Shown here piece after piece: positions 1 through 10,845 of a stretch of 64,000 nt of DNA. Below the pieces are notes generated by a model that made no database searches, was not told the origin of the DNA, and worked only from the letters and a program-made list of their open reading frames with translations. Made by a program: the position numbers and the translations under genes. The number at the start of each line of letters is the position of its first letter. The stretch's first letter is position 1. Source of the stretch: Larix kaempferi (taxonomy: Eukaryota; Streptophyta; Pinopsida; Pinales; Pinaceae); NCBI GenBank assembly GCA_027924585.1, contig BSBM01000199.1, positions 9,975,001-10,039,000 on the forward strand, read 5' to 3'.

Positions 1-1191
1 ATGGCAACAACAGATAATGTAAATATTTTGGGAGACGAATTGAAGTGGGAAAAGGAGAAAGCCTACTAGTTACAGGAGGCTTTGGTTAAAGAAAATAATT
101 ACACAAATTTGATGATCGAGAAAAATGATGCTCTCATGACTCAGAAAGAAGGATTAAATATAAAACTTCAACAACTGGAAGCTGATAGGAGAGCCCTGGC
201 AATGCAAGCAAGGTCATCAGAGATGGTGAAAGGAGAACTGGAGGATAAAAACTTGAAGCCTGAATTCGAAAAAGTTTGATGCCACTCAGCAAATTGAGGA
301 CCTAAAAGAAGACATTGAAAAGCTGGAAGGAGGAAGAGAACTGCTGGAGATACAATTGGAACAAGCAACCAATAAGCTAGACGATATGGACCCCTTTTAT
401 GAGCAAGATTGTTAGATAACAAGAGGGATCTATGGGGTACAACAACTTATAATGGAAGAGATTTGCAATCTTAAGGAAATCATGGCTAGAATTGTAGAGA
501 TTGGCAGGGAAGCCACCAGACGCAAGAGAAGTACGTACGTATTATTGAGGATATCCGGAAACACATGGGGTGGAGAGAGGGGAAGTCTGGTTTCCCACCA
601 ACTCTTCCACTTAAATCCATATCTGGTTTCAAAGAAGACATACGCCTTTTAGGGTTTTGAAAAGAATGTAGAGTAAAGTTGAGCAAAGTGTCCATGGCTA
701 CTGTTGAACAATGCAATGGTTTGTACCTTCAGATGCAGACAGCCCAAGAAAAATGCTTCATCAAGATGCCTCAGAGTTTAGAATAATTTTTGAAGAAATC
801 CCAATGTTTGGTTGTGCTGAAGGACAAGTTAAATGCAGAAATAGAATACGTCAGGAAGGTGGATACATTGACCGCTGAAGACCTCCACCAGTAGATTGGT
901 CAGGCCACTGTTCACAAAGACATCTTAGAAGAGAGTCTCCGGGTTGCTAAAGTAGAAATTTCAAATATGGAAGAAGAACTCGCCAAGCATGAAGTATCAC
1001 TCAAGACCATGCTTCCTCTCTCCGCCAACAATGTCATTAAGGAAATTGGTGCTTGGGAAAACCACATAGAGGAGGCAAAAACGACATTAGAAGCCAACCA
1101 AATTTCGGTCGCAGAAAATGCTCCAGCAGCTGCAGTAACTTAGGTCTCAGTAGAAACACACGCAGCTTCAGAAACACACAAATTAACATAG
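1..1191 (+). pseudogene. C-terminal part of the LTR-embedded ORF, copy 1
   Basis: This is the coiled-coil C-terminal part of the long frame carried inside the LTR, matching about 8672-9863. The frame is broken by stops, for example TAG at 67-69 where the copies at 8.7 and 52.6 kb read on, and by small indels. Recognisable short blocks are MEEELAKHE near 967 and the FYEQ block near 395. The natural stop is TAG at 1189-1191. Function is unknown; heptad-like Leu/Ile/Glu/Lys spacing suggests a coiled coil. It is not expressed as a full protein from this copy. Confidence 0.75.
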
Positions 1192-2141
1192 GCACCAACC
1201 CCAGGATAACTCACATTTGCTCAGATCTATTGATTAAAGCCAGCATGTCTCCTTGGTTTTGTTTTATGTATACCTTTGAAACATTAAAATGACATTTAGA
1301 TTTGAACTCCCGTTCCTTTTTGTAAATTAATTGGGATATTTATCCTTTTATAAAATTAGCACTACAGGACAAATTAAAAGAATGTGAACTGTTAGGGTAT
1401 AGGTGGCAGCTCATGGAGCGTTTTGTAAAACTATATATGGCTAGGTTATAGAGCTAGACAGGATTTTTGGATAGGTGAAAGAAATTCCTTTGATGTATGA
1501 GAACTACTTCAACTGCATTAATGAAGAAACAATTTTGGCCTGTGGAAGCGGATGCATTGTTTTGCTTTGAGTTGTGATGAATGTCTGTCGAACTATTTCA
1601 GCAATTTTCATCTACATTTAGGGAGATCTTTACTGGCTTATGTGAATTAATTGTATGTTGTGAATGATTTTGTATTCATTGCAAAACTCATGTATCTTAT
1701 GAGTAATGGAATACTATTATTAAAATCAGAGTTACCTTTGATATCATTTACATTCGACTGAAAATACATTTGTTGATTTAATGGCTATCTATTGGAATAT
1801 TTGAATGTTGCTTTCAGCTTATTGCTCATAATCTAAGTTCTGCTCCTTGCAAGGATAGGTTAAGTTAGATTAAATTAATAATAGAATAGATTTGCTTTAC
1901 TACATGCATTTAATCTAAGGCACTTGCATATCATATTTTAATATAAAAAATAAAAATAAGTAAACAAATGGTGGATCGGGTTGCAACCGGTGAAAGTTAA
2001 TCAAATCTTTAAAATCTTATACGGTAGCCGGAACCGTTAATCGAACGGATTCCCCACACCAAACAGTGAGCGATCTGATTGGGCTTGCTTACCGGGGAGA
2101 GTCCCTTACTGATTGATGCAACGATTTTCGGGGCATCAACA
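1..2141 (+). mobile_element. Tat-like 5' LTR, copy 1 (3' part only, cut by window start)
   Basis: This is the 3' portion of the same long LTR seen at 5296-10813, 20291-25824 and 49204-54728. It aligns base for base, with scattered differences, to about 8672-10813, and ends with the same CATCAACA. A primer-site-like sequence and gag follow directly, so it is the 5' LTR of its own element. Its left end lies outside the window. Several positions differ from the other copies, so it is a separate, diverged family member and not part of the recent A/B duplication. Confidence 0.85.
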
Positions 2142-2146
2142 GTTTT

Positions 2147-2163
2147 TGGCGCTAGAAGGAGGG
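2147..2163 (+). other. Primer-binding-site-like sequence after the LTR, copy 1
   Basis: Six bases after the LTR terminus lies TGGCGCTAGAAGGAGGG. A TGG start just inside the 5' LTR is the expected place and form for a tRNA primer site (complement of a tRNA 3' CCA end). I could not assign the tRNA. The element copies at 10819 and 54734 have TGGTGC at the same place, a one-base change. Confidence 0.55.
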
Positions 2164-2173
2164 CCACCAATGC

Positions 2174-2805
2174 ATGGCTGGAAGAAGAGATCCTTTTGTC
2201 AGAAAATATTCCACTGAAGACCCACCAAAAACAGCGATCCCAAACATTTTAGATCTGGAATCAAGAAATCAAGAAAATCTTAATTATGAGACGGAACAGC
2301 AAGAAGCATTATACGCAATCCCTTTTGAAGAAGTAAACCGTTTTAGAAGACATACCCGTTCCTACGTTAGAAGCCTTGGAGGATCAACTACCATTCCTCT
2401 ACTACCCAGAATAAAAGTACCTAGAAAAAAGCCTCAATGTACTAGAGATTCCGTTCTGGTTCAAAGCCTAGAAGAATTGTTGGATTTATCTTTAGAAGAA
2501 ATTACTGAACCATTCAACGAAGTTAGTCCTGAGACTCCCACGAATGAAGAAAAACAACACACTCCGAGGCTTACCCCCCATAACTCACCACCGCACATAC
2601 CACCTCATTCCCCAACAAGAGTCATGGTCGTGCCCACATGGAGAGCAAGAGGAGCACTAAATGTAGTTGGACCATTCCTTGATTTGCCAAAAAACCCAGA
2701 AAAGGTTCTACCCAAGTATGATCCTGGCAAAGGAATTTCCGTTGAAGACCACCTCAAAAGTTTTTACTTAGCTTTAAATCTTCTTAATGTGGAACACGAA
2801 GACGT
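2174..2805 (+). pseudogene. gag: Tat-like gag, N-terminal fragment, copy 1
   Basis: The start MAGRRDPF follows the primer site by 10 bases, as in the other two copies. About 210 residues match the gag frames at 10846 and 54761: a basic N-terminus, a Pro-rich middle (around PRLTPH), then PKYDPGKGISVEDHL and the start of the retrotransposon gag helical region. Homology stops at about 2805, inside the gag helical region, and unrelated minus-strand Asn/Pro-rich sequence begins. The apparent ORF runs on to 2872 only by chance. Capsid core and everything downstream are missing, so this is a dead fragment. Confidence 0.85.
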
Positions 2806-3024
2806 GGTCATGGGACTGGACACTGGAGATGACCGACCATTGGTCATGGTATCGGCCGCGTTGGGGCCGTAGTCGATGTAGCCGTAGTTTTTATAGGAGT
2901 CGAACCTCTGGTTGGGTTTGAAGCTCTGCTGAGGATTGCTAGGGTCGCCAGGGTCATTCTGAGGATTGCCGGGATTAGATTGTAGATTGCGACGTCTGGA
3001 GTTGCGAGGAAGTTCGCTCATCAT
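2806..3024 (-). pseudogene. Asn/Pro-rich repeat frame fragment fused to gag
   Basis: On the minus strand an open frame starts at ATG 3024 and reads a low-complexity protein with NPGNPQ, DPGDP and QQSFKPNQ. The same phrases are encoded on the minus strand at 31.1-31.9 kb, so both are members of one repeat family. The frame has a plausible start (two Met codons) but runs into gag sequence at 2805. It could be the first exon of a host gene family or part of an unknown repeat; I do not recognise the protein. Confidence 0.5.
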
Positions 3025-3239
3025 TTGATTTTGGGAGTATGTCTAAGCTGAAGCTTAATACCTTCTATGCAAAGAACGCCTTCACTTCAACTAACTCTTC
3101 TAAACTTCATCAAGAAATAGCGATTATAGTAGAAACCCCTGATTTTTTGATTTTTTTGACTTTGTTGAGATCCTCCTTTGTCTTTTGGATGATTGAACCT
3201 GCGTTGGGCACTAGAAGCGATGGGTTTCACCTACACATA

Positions 3240-3307
3240 GGAAATAACATATAAATTCATGGACTAATTACATGGAAATAACATATAAATTCATGGACTA
3301 ATTACAT
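3240..3307. repeat. Perfect 34-bp tandem duplication
   Basis: Two adjacent identical 34-base units, 3240-3273 and 3274-3307, each starting GGAAATAACATATAAATTCA. No gene covers it. It looks like a simple local duplication. Confidence 0.9.
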
Positions 3308-3560
3308 GTTATATCAAATGCAATAAAAGAGAATGGATCAAAACACAAATTGACTTGAGTACAACATCACTTCCATCAACATTCTCCTCTGGGGAACTCA
3401 GTGAACACGGAACCCCAATGAAACTTCACAGTAGAAAACTGAGAAGATCGAGGATACTTGATTCTGATGCTCGAATATGATCTGCATCCGGACACCGTGA
3501 AACGAGGAAAATGCAACGAGTAGTAATGTATGAATGGACTAATGAGGTCAACATAGCCGC

Positions 3561-3691
3561 GGAAATTAAGCACCAGCCAGACATCCCCTCGGGGAGTGTG
3601 CCTGTGCAATTGGAGCCGTTCGATGGGATTCAACGGTGCTTCCTGGACAGGCACACTCCCCGAGAGACAGCCTGTCGGGTGCTTAATTTCC
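3561..3691. repeat. Long hairpin (inverted repeat with 45-base arms)
   Basis: Outer stem: 3561-3574 pairs perfectly with 3678-3691 (14 bp). Inner stem: 3588-3605 pairs perfectly with 3647-3664 (18 bp, CTCGGGGAGTGTGCCTGT and its complement). A 13-base internal loop separates them, the terminal loop is about 41 bases, and pairing may extend outward to CATAG/CTATG near 3552 and 3700. Overlapping ORFs on both strands here are by-products of the palindrome. It could be a small foldback element or a small-RNA precursor; I recognise no known miRNA. Confidence 0.8.
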
Positions 3692-3858
3692 ACCCTATGC
3701 TCTTTGTGTACTTTTCTGGTCATGGGTTTTGTTGAATATAAGTTTCACTTTCATTATCATAAATTTAAAATTTAAACAGAAAGTTACTTTCTCCTGTTAC
3801 TTTTCGGTGAATTGAATGATATCCGGATTACTTTCCTCGTTAATTCTAGTTGGGAAGA

Positions 3859-5295
3859 TATTAAACGCGACTTTCCTTTCAATTTCTTCGCCGTGTGGAT
3901 GGGGCAATGGAAAAGAAAAAGTAATGGCAATGGGAAAAGGCAGTTGAAAAAGAATAAATAATTCTATTTGGTAGTATGGGAGATAAATAATTCTAGTTGG
4001 GATTGGGCACCGCATGAAAGGAAGATTTCTCCGATCCTTCTTGCTGCTGACCCGAAGATTTCTCCTTTGAATTTCTCCGATTGGCGGTGGTCCATTATAA
4101 ACAGGAATCTGTGAGATTCTGGATAAACCACTCTTACTGACGACAGGAAGATCTTTTCTTTTGTATTAAGATAATGTTTCTCTTCTTTTATTTCATTCTC
4201 TGTCACTCCCTTCCTATTTTCCACGGCTGTTATCAACATCTATCGCACTCGAAAATGTTGTATTTAGTAAAGCATAAAATTTTAAATTTTGTTTTAATAA
4301 AATTTATTAAAAAACAGTTTTGAAACTAAAATTAAGAAATTAATATATATATATTTAGTGAAAAACATACCAAAAAATATTAAAATAAAAAAAAAAAAAA
4401 TTTTAAAACATTTAAAATTATAAACAAAATTTTATAAAAAAAGTTAAAACACAAATGTTAAAATAAATCAAAAAAAAAATAGAAGAATATTTTTATAAAA
4501 AATTTTAAATTTTTTTATTTTTTTATTTTTAACTACAATAACCCCAATCACTTGTCCCCTCCCCCCATCACCTCCCCATTCCCTTCCCCCTTCTTCCTCA
4601 TTGTCCTCCCTATCGCCCTGCATGCTCTCCCCTTACCCATCCCCCTTGTCCAGCCCGTGGGCACCCCTTTGGGTGCACAAGGGGAAGTAGGGTAGCTCCC
4701 TCGTGCACCCAAAGGGTTGTCCCCTTGCGCGTCCCTTTGGGTGCATGAGGGAGTGGTGGCACCAAACCTTATGCACCCCAAGGGCCAACTAAGGGGGAAG
4801 CTTGATTCTAAGAAACGAGGTGCTCCCTTGGGATGCACTTTGGGCACATGAAAGAAGGGGAGGGGCATCAGGGGGAGGGGCATGATGAGTGGGGGTATGG
4901 GAGGTGAAGGGGGAGATGGAGGACGGGGTAGCGTAGCGAGGGGGCGAGGATTTAAGTTTACAATAGTTTTTTTTTGTTTTTTTTATTAGAAAAAAATTAT
5001 TTCATTTAAAAAAAAAAAAATTCTTCTTAATTTTAATTTTTTTAAATTACCGTTTTGGATTTTTTTTTTTTATGAATTTATTATAAAACTCTTTTGTTTT
5101 ATATGGAAAAAGTGGTGAAATAATTTCTTGAATAATTTGTGCTAAACTTAGTGCAAGTTTTATATAGTGTTACTAAGAGATTTAATAAATACCATTTTAA
5201 ATTATGATAAAATGATATAATAACGCCATTTTTTTAAAAAGTGTAATAATAGTAAGCGTTTCCAACTCAGGGCTTGATTTTAAAGTTTTTGTAAA
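3859..5295. other. Non-coding AT-rich block left of the LTR
   Basis: No gene is supported. The first 400 bases are mixed sequence without a recognisable domain, 4240-4530 is A/T-rich with homopolymers, 4550-4930 is a G/C-rich island with inverted repeats, and 4960-5295 is again AT-rich. The same block is present at 47763-49203. It is absent in front of the 3' LTR at 20291, so it is not part of the LTR as far as I can tell, although the true LTR left end is uncertain. Confidence 0.6.
4665..4790. repeat. G/C-rich inverted repeats with CCCTTTGGGTGCA motif
   Basis: CCCTTTGGGTGCAC at 4665-4678 is the exact reverse complement of 4703-4716; a third copy follows at 4733 and a weaker one near 4778. 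This gives nested hairpins in an otherwise AT-rich stretch. It is repeated in copy B from 48573. It may be a degraded foldback element; ORFs across it are not credible. Confidence 0.7.
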
Positions 5296-5463
5296 TCCTT
5301 AGCGTGCTTCTTTTCTGTTTTAAATGAGCAAAAGTCTTAGGTTTTGAGTGGCATTGAAAAAATTTAAAGAAGTAGAAGATTACCAAATAGCGGCGGAAGT
5401 GTTTGAGCTACACTTTTCGAAAAGGTGGAAAAGAAGATCAAGTCAAGCCACAGCTGTTAGTTT

Positions 5464-5556
5464 TAACTTAACGTTGCCGAAGTAGCGGAACAATTAACTT
5501 AACGTTGCCGAAGTAGCGGAAGAGTTAGGATAAACTATGCCGAGGTAGCGGAAGAA
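5464..5556 (+). repeat. 31-bp subrepeats in the LTR upstream region
   Basis: Units starting at 5464 and 5495 share TAACTTAACGTTGCCGAAG and AGCGGAA; a third, weaker unit starts near 5526. Further CCGCAA/AGCGG words continue to about 5720. The position upstream of the TATA-like site fits U3 enhancer-type repeats. The same units occur in the 3' LTR near 20458, more degraded, and in copy B near 49376. Confidence 0.6.
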
Positions 5557-5951
5557 TTAAGTTATTAAAGCGACGGAAAAAACTCACGGGTCCCTTCCGC
5601 AATAGCGAAAGGACTCAGATAATTCTTCCGCAAAAGTGGATAAAGTGATACTTTCTTGCCCACAAATGTGGAAGCACTCACATAATATTTCCGCAATGGC
5701 GAAGGAACTCGGTTAAGTCTTTCGACTCACGATGTGCACCACTCCTTACTAGATGAACTCCAGTAATTCTCCCGAAATGGTGGACAAACTCATGTAAAAC
5801 TTCCGAAACAGTCGAACAAATTGGGCAAGTCCTTCCGGTTTTGGCGGTCGCACTTAGTGCCGAAGGCGTCGATTTGACCCCTTCGTACGCCTCATGAATC
5901 CCATTTAATTCCACACAGCTACCCCATTGATGGCTCGCACATATCTAACAC

Positions 5952-5957
5952 TATATA
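5952..5957 (+). promoter_or_regulatory. TATA-like box of the LTR
   Basis: CTATATAGGGGG lies in a conserved part of the LTR about 745 bases before the LTR ORF start; the 3' LTR has ATTATATATGGGG at the same place (about 20945). Position and conservation suggest the LTR promoter. This is an inference from sequence only. Confidence 0.4.
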
Positions 5958-6077
5958 GGGGGTTTAAACCCCATTATTTCTCATTGTTCACTCAAAGACT
6001 CACCCCATTCCCATTGGAGACTGTGTGCGCTTACTCCCAGCACTGCTATCACCTTCAAAACAGGCGGAAGTAACCAG

Positions 6078-6686
6078 GTTGGTACCTATCGAACCGTATA
6101 TCATGATTTGAATTGGTTATTTCTTGGTTTTTCGAGTTTAAATGGGCCGAGGTTTTGGACTTTTACATTTTACGTTCGTTTTCTCTTAGTCCCATTTTAC
6201 GACCGAAGCTAAAGCCGCCTTCCTATTCTGTTGAAACATAGTTAGACCAGGCTTCATAGGGGTTTGTAGTTACCCAAGGGAAAAGCCATTTACTATATAA
6301 CATACTAGCAGACCCTTCGAGACACCCTTGTCCCGTTTTTAAGTTTTAGCGTCGCGGTTTTGAACCCTGTCCCATTCACTGTTGCAAAGAAAACGTTACC
6401 CTACATATGAAGCCATATTCCTTGAACAAGTTACTACCACGTCAAACCAATGCCATAAACATTACTTTGATTTTACTGCAATGCATAGTTTTATTTTGAA
6501 AGGCGCAAGATTTTTAAATAACATATGAAGTGAACATCTGAAAGATTGTTTTTGAAAGCACATAACCATTTCAATTTCATAGAATTTTTTCGTTAGCAGT
6601 TTCATTACGAGTAGGATACTAGTTTTGATCACTGATATCACGTCATATATCCATGCACTAATCACTGTACACTGATTACTGAACAG
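6078..6686 (+). other. Candidate intron before the LTR ORF
   Basis: ACCAG/GTTGGT at 6078 could be a donor and ACTGAACAG/GA, ending at 6686, an acceptor, just 10 bases before the ATG at 6697. Several CTAAT/CTGAT branch-like words precede the acceptor. The same signals are kept in the 3' LTR (about 21073 and 21682). No transcript evidence is available. Confidence 0.3.
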
Positions 6687-6696
6687 GATATTCAAA

Positions 6697-9600
6697 ATGA
6701 ATAAAGGTGGTAAAAGAAAGGCAAAGGCAGCTAGCAATGATGCAAGAATGGAAACTACGTTCCAAGATACAAAATGCACCACAGGCGTGCCCCCGGAAGT
6801 AAGATGGGGAGATGTATACCGCATGGTGAGAGATTAGGACTTCCCTGATGCCCTCCTCGAAGAAGAATGCCTGTACCAGAACATTAGGAATTCCCGTATA
6901 TCCAAGGCATTTACACGTCCAGAGCTCTTCCCATGCTCAGAAGTAATTGGATGGATTTTGCAACATGCAAATTCCGAGACTAGAGATCTAACGGATAGCA
7001 AACGAATAGCTTTCACTTCATTCCACCCATCTTATATCTCAATAGCTTACAAGCTTCCCAAGGCTCAGCAATGGCTTGATGATGCATGGCTGGAAGGGGT
7101 CAAGATTGACAACCTAGAGATGGCAAAGAAGCTGCTAATCATGGGCAAACAGATTAGGAAAAAGGATAGTGAAGAATACGAGGTTCAGAACCTGAGACCC
7201 CCTTTCAGACTGATCGCTCTCATGCTAAGCAGAATCTTCTGAAGGCCTGATGGAACAATGTTTGTTTTCCAATGGATACCTATCATCCACTAGGTGGTGT
7301 TCAAAGGGACAATTTTCAACTAGGCTGATATCCTATCAGACAACCTGTCATCAGCCATAATTGTTGCTCAAGAAGGATTAGTGGAAAGAAAGGAAGAATA
7401 TTATATGGCATCTTACTTGATAGTTTGTATTGTGGCAAAATGTCCCTTTCCCAGGCTGGGATGCATATGGAACTCGGCTGATAGCTCAGTATTCATCGCC
7501 TACAAAATCTTTTGGGCTCAGAATTACAAAAGGCATTACAAACTCATTTGTGAAGAATTTATCATGCCTTTATATGAGTTAATGTTCAATGAAGAACCCA
7601 ACTGCCTATCTGAGAACACTATGGAATTTTTGGAGAAGTATGGTGATTTTTACTTTTCACCAAAAGGTACCTACATAAGAATGTACTGAGGCTCCAAAAC
7701 CCTGTATATCCTACTTAGGTATGCTATGGATTATATAGTCCATAAGTAGATGGTAAGACAAGTATTCATTGATGGAATTGGTACTGCATTGTACAAGGCA
7801 AAGAAGGATTCCTTCTCACCTTTACCATTTTATCTTGGGGCTTACAAATTTTCGAAAATCCCGACAGCAGAAGAATTTGTTGCAGAACTGAAAAGCTTCC
7901 ATTTTGGGGAAAGAATTTTCCATAGTAATGATCAACAAGGTAAAGCCGCACAGCATTGCAAAGAGATTGGTGCCCCCTTTGAATATGCTCACTTTTATGA
8001 TAGAGACGAGGAATCATATAGGGGAATTAGCAGTATGACTGAGCTCTAGATTTGTCCACTTGGCAAAGGAGGAGCCGGCTGGGGAAAACAGATCAGCAGC
8101 AAGAAAAGGGTACCTTGAATACTGTTGAGGCTCTCTGTAAAGAAGAATAAAGGTCCAAGGAACAAGCCAAGAAAATACAAGAGGAAACTGAGAAGAGGAT
8201 CAAAGCAAAAGAAGATAAACTTTTGGAAGAAAAAATCTTAAGAGCCTAAGCAGATGAAGCTAAAACTAGCGGGGTTCAAGAAGAAGAGAAAATCAGATTG
8301 GAAAAAATCACCAAGCAGGAAGAGGATGGTAAACTAAGCAGGGAGCAGGAGGAAGAAGCATTAAGAAAAGCAGAAGAAGAAAAGAAGCAAGAAGAGGACG
8401 CTGGTCCTCAAAACCCAAATATTCAAGGCCTTGATATCAATGTCCCCATTGAGGAGCTTCCACTTGTGGCCTTCACACCATACAGGGGAAGCATGGTATC
8501 CACATGGGATAGGTTTTCCTTTAACACGAAAAGGAAATCAATCATCAAAAAAACAATTACTAGTGTCAAAAGGCCTTTTCAACCTGATATAGTTACCAAG
8601 CATGAAACCACCATCATGCAGGGTACTCAAAACAATCCTAAGCTCATGGCATCGATCTCTGTAGCATCTGTTATGGCAACAATAGATAATGTAAATATTT
8701 TGGAAGACGAATTGAAGTGGGAAAAGGATAAAGCCCGCCAGTTATAGGAGGCTTTGGTTACATAAAAGAATTGCACAAATTTGATGATCGAGAAAAATGA
8801 TTCTCTCATGACTTAGAAACAAGGATTAAATATAAAAATTCAACAACTGGAAGCTGATAAGAGAGCCCTGGCAATGCAAGCAAGGTCACTAGAGATGGTG
8901 AAAGGAGAACTGGAGGATAAAAACGTGAAGCTTGAATCCAAAAAGTTTGATGCCGCTTAGTAGATTGAGGACCTAAAAGAAGACATTGAAAAGCTGGAAG
9001 GAGGAAGAGAACTGTTGGAAATACAATTGGAACAAGCAACCAGTAAGATAGACGATATGGACCCCTTTTATGAGCAAGCTTGTGAGATAACAAGAGGGAT
9101 CTATGGGGTACAACAACTTATAATGGAAGAGGTTTGCAATATTAAGGCAATCATGGCTAGAATTGTAGAGATTGGCAGGGAAGCCACCAGATGCAAGAGA
9201 AAGTATGTATGTATTATTGAGGATATCCGGAAACACATGGAGTGGAGAGAGGGGAAGTCCGGTTTCCCAGCAACTCTTCCACTTAAATCCATATCTAGTT
9301 TCAAAGCAAACATATGCCTTTTAGGGTTTTGCAAAGAATTCGGAGTAAAGTTGAGTGAAGTGTCCATGGCTACTGTTGAACAATGCAATGGTTTGTACCT
9401 TCAGATGCAGACAGCCCAAGAAAAATGCTTCATGAAGATGCCTCAGACTTTAGAATAATTTTCAAAGAAATCCCAACGTTTGGCTGAGTTGAAGTACAAG
9501 TTAAATGTAGAAATAGAATACGTCAGGAAGGTGGATACATTGACCGCTGAAGACCTCCACCAGTGGATTGGTTAGGCCACTGTTCAAAATTACATCTTAG

Positions 9601-9863
9601 AAGAGAGTCTTCGGGTTGCTAAAGTAGAAATTTCAAATATGGAAGAAGAACTCGCCAAGCATGAAGTCTCACTTAAGACCATGCTTCCTCTCTCCGCCAA
9701 CAATGTCATTAAGGAAACTGGTGCTTGGGAAAACCACATAGAGGAGGCAGAAATAGCATTAGCATCCAACAAAATTTCGGCCGCAGAAAATACTCCAGCA
9801 GCTGCAGTAACTCAGGTCTCAGTAGAAACACACGCAGCTTCAGAAACACCCAAGTTAACATAG
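6697..9863 (+). pseudogene. LTR-embedded ORF (about 1,060 codons in consensus), copy A 5' LTR
   Basis: Comparing the LTR copies gives one continuous frame from ATG 6697 to TAG 9861-9863. Layout: about 460 N-terminal residues of globular type (blocks PPEVRWGDVYRMV, FTSFHPSYISIAYKLP, FGERIFH), a Lys/Glu-rich stretch (near KAEEEKKQEED, 8370-8400), then a long Leu/Glu/Lys coiled coil to the end. Copy A has TAG at 6836 where the 3' LTR has CAG, TGA near 7241, TGA near 7687, TAG near 7748, TAG near 8047 (CAG in the 3' LTR), a deletion of about 19 bases near 8085 that shifts frame, and more. I do not recognise the protein. Ogre elements carry an ORF1 before gag, but that lies outside the LTR. Confidence 0.75.
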
Positions 9864-10818
9864 GCGCCAACCCTAGGATAACTCACATTTGCTCAGATCT
9901 GTTGATTAAAGCCAGCATGTCTCCTTGGTTTTGTTTTATGTATACCTTTGAAACATTAAAATGACATTTATATTTTAACTCCCGTTCCTTTTTGTAAATT
10001 AACTGGGATATTTATCCTTTTATAAAATTAGCACTAGAGGACAAATTAAAAGAATGTGAACTGTTAGGGTATAGGTAGCAGCACATGGAGCATTTTGTAA
10101 AACTATATATGGCTAGGTTATAGAGCTAAACAGGATTTTTGGACAGGTGAAAGAATTTCCTTTGATGTATGAGAACTACTTCAGCTGCATTAATGAAGAA
10201 ACAATTTTGGCCTGTGGAAGTGGATGCATTGTTTTGCTTTGGGTTGTGATGAATGTTTGTCGAACTATTTCAGCAATTTTCATCTACATTCAGTGAGATC
10301 TTTCCTGGATTATGTGAACTAATTCTATGCTGTGAATGATTTTGTGTTCTTTGCAAAACTCCTGTATCTTATGAGTAATGGAATACTGTTATTAAAATCA
10401 GAGTTACCTTTGATATCATTTACATTTGACTAAAAATGCATTTTTTTATTTAATGGCTATCTGTTGGAATCTTTGAATGTTGCTTTCAGCTTATTGCTCA
10501 TAATCTAAGTTCTGCTCATTGCAAGGATAGGTTAAGTTAGATTAAATTAATAATAGAATAGATTTGCTTTACTATATGCATTTAATCTAGGGCACTTGCA
10601 TATCATATTTTAATATAAAAAATAAAAATAAATAGACAAACGGTGGATCGCGCTGCAACCAGTGAAAGTTAAACAAATATTTAAAATCTTATACGGTAGC
10701 CAGAACCGTTAACCGGACAGATTCCCCACAACAAACAGTGAGCGATTTGATTGGGATTGCTTACCGGGGAGAGTCCCTTACTGATTGATGCAATGATATT
10801 CAGGGCATCAACAGTTTT

Positions 10819-10835
10819 TGGTGCTAGAAGGAGGG
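10819..10835 (+). other. Primer-binding-site-like sequence, element A
   Basis: TGGTGCTAGAAGGAGGG begins five bases after the LTR terminus. Copy 1 has TGGCGC at the same place. The tRNA was not identified. Confidence 0.5.
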
Positions 10836-10845
10836 CCACCAGTGC

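Larger units (their letters stand above)
5296..10813 (+). repeat. 5' LTR of element A (about 5.5 kb)
   Basis: It aligns throughout with 20291-25824 (3' LTR). It ends CATCAACA. It contains a promoter-like region (5296-6696), a long decayed ORF (6697-9863) and a 950-base AT-rich 3' part (9864-10813) with no gene. In a 69-base sample around 9001 I count four differences from the 3' LTR, so the insertion is not recent. Its first bases may be missing. Confidence 0.88.

Noticed and set aside
3376-3735. ORFs of 115 and 74 codons on opposite strands sharing the phrases SGSVPVQ and RHTPR
   Set aside because: Both are produced by the palindrome at 3561-3691, which makes the two strands encode similar words. 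Not evidence of a gene.
4548-4883. 111-codon minus-strand ORF, repeated at 48456-48791
   Set aside because: It spans G/C-rich inverted repeats, has a Pro-rich random composition and is conserved only because the block was duplicated.
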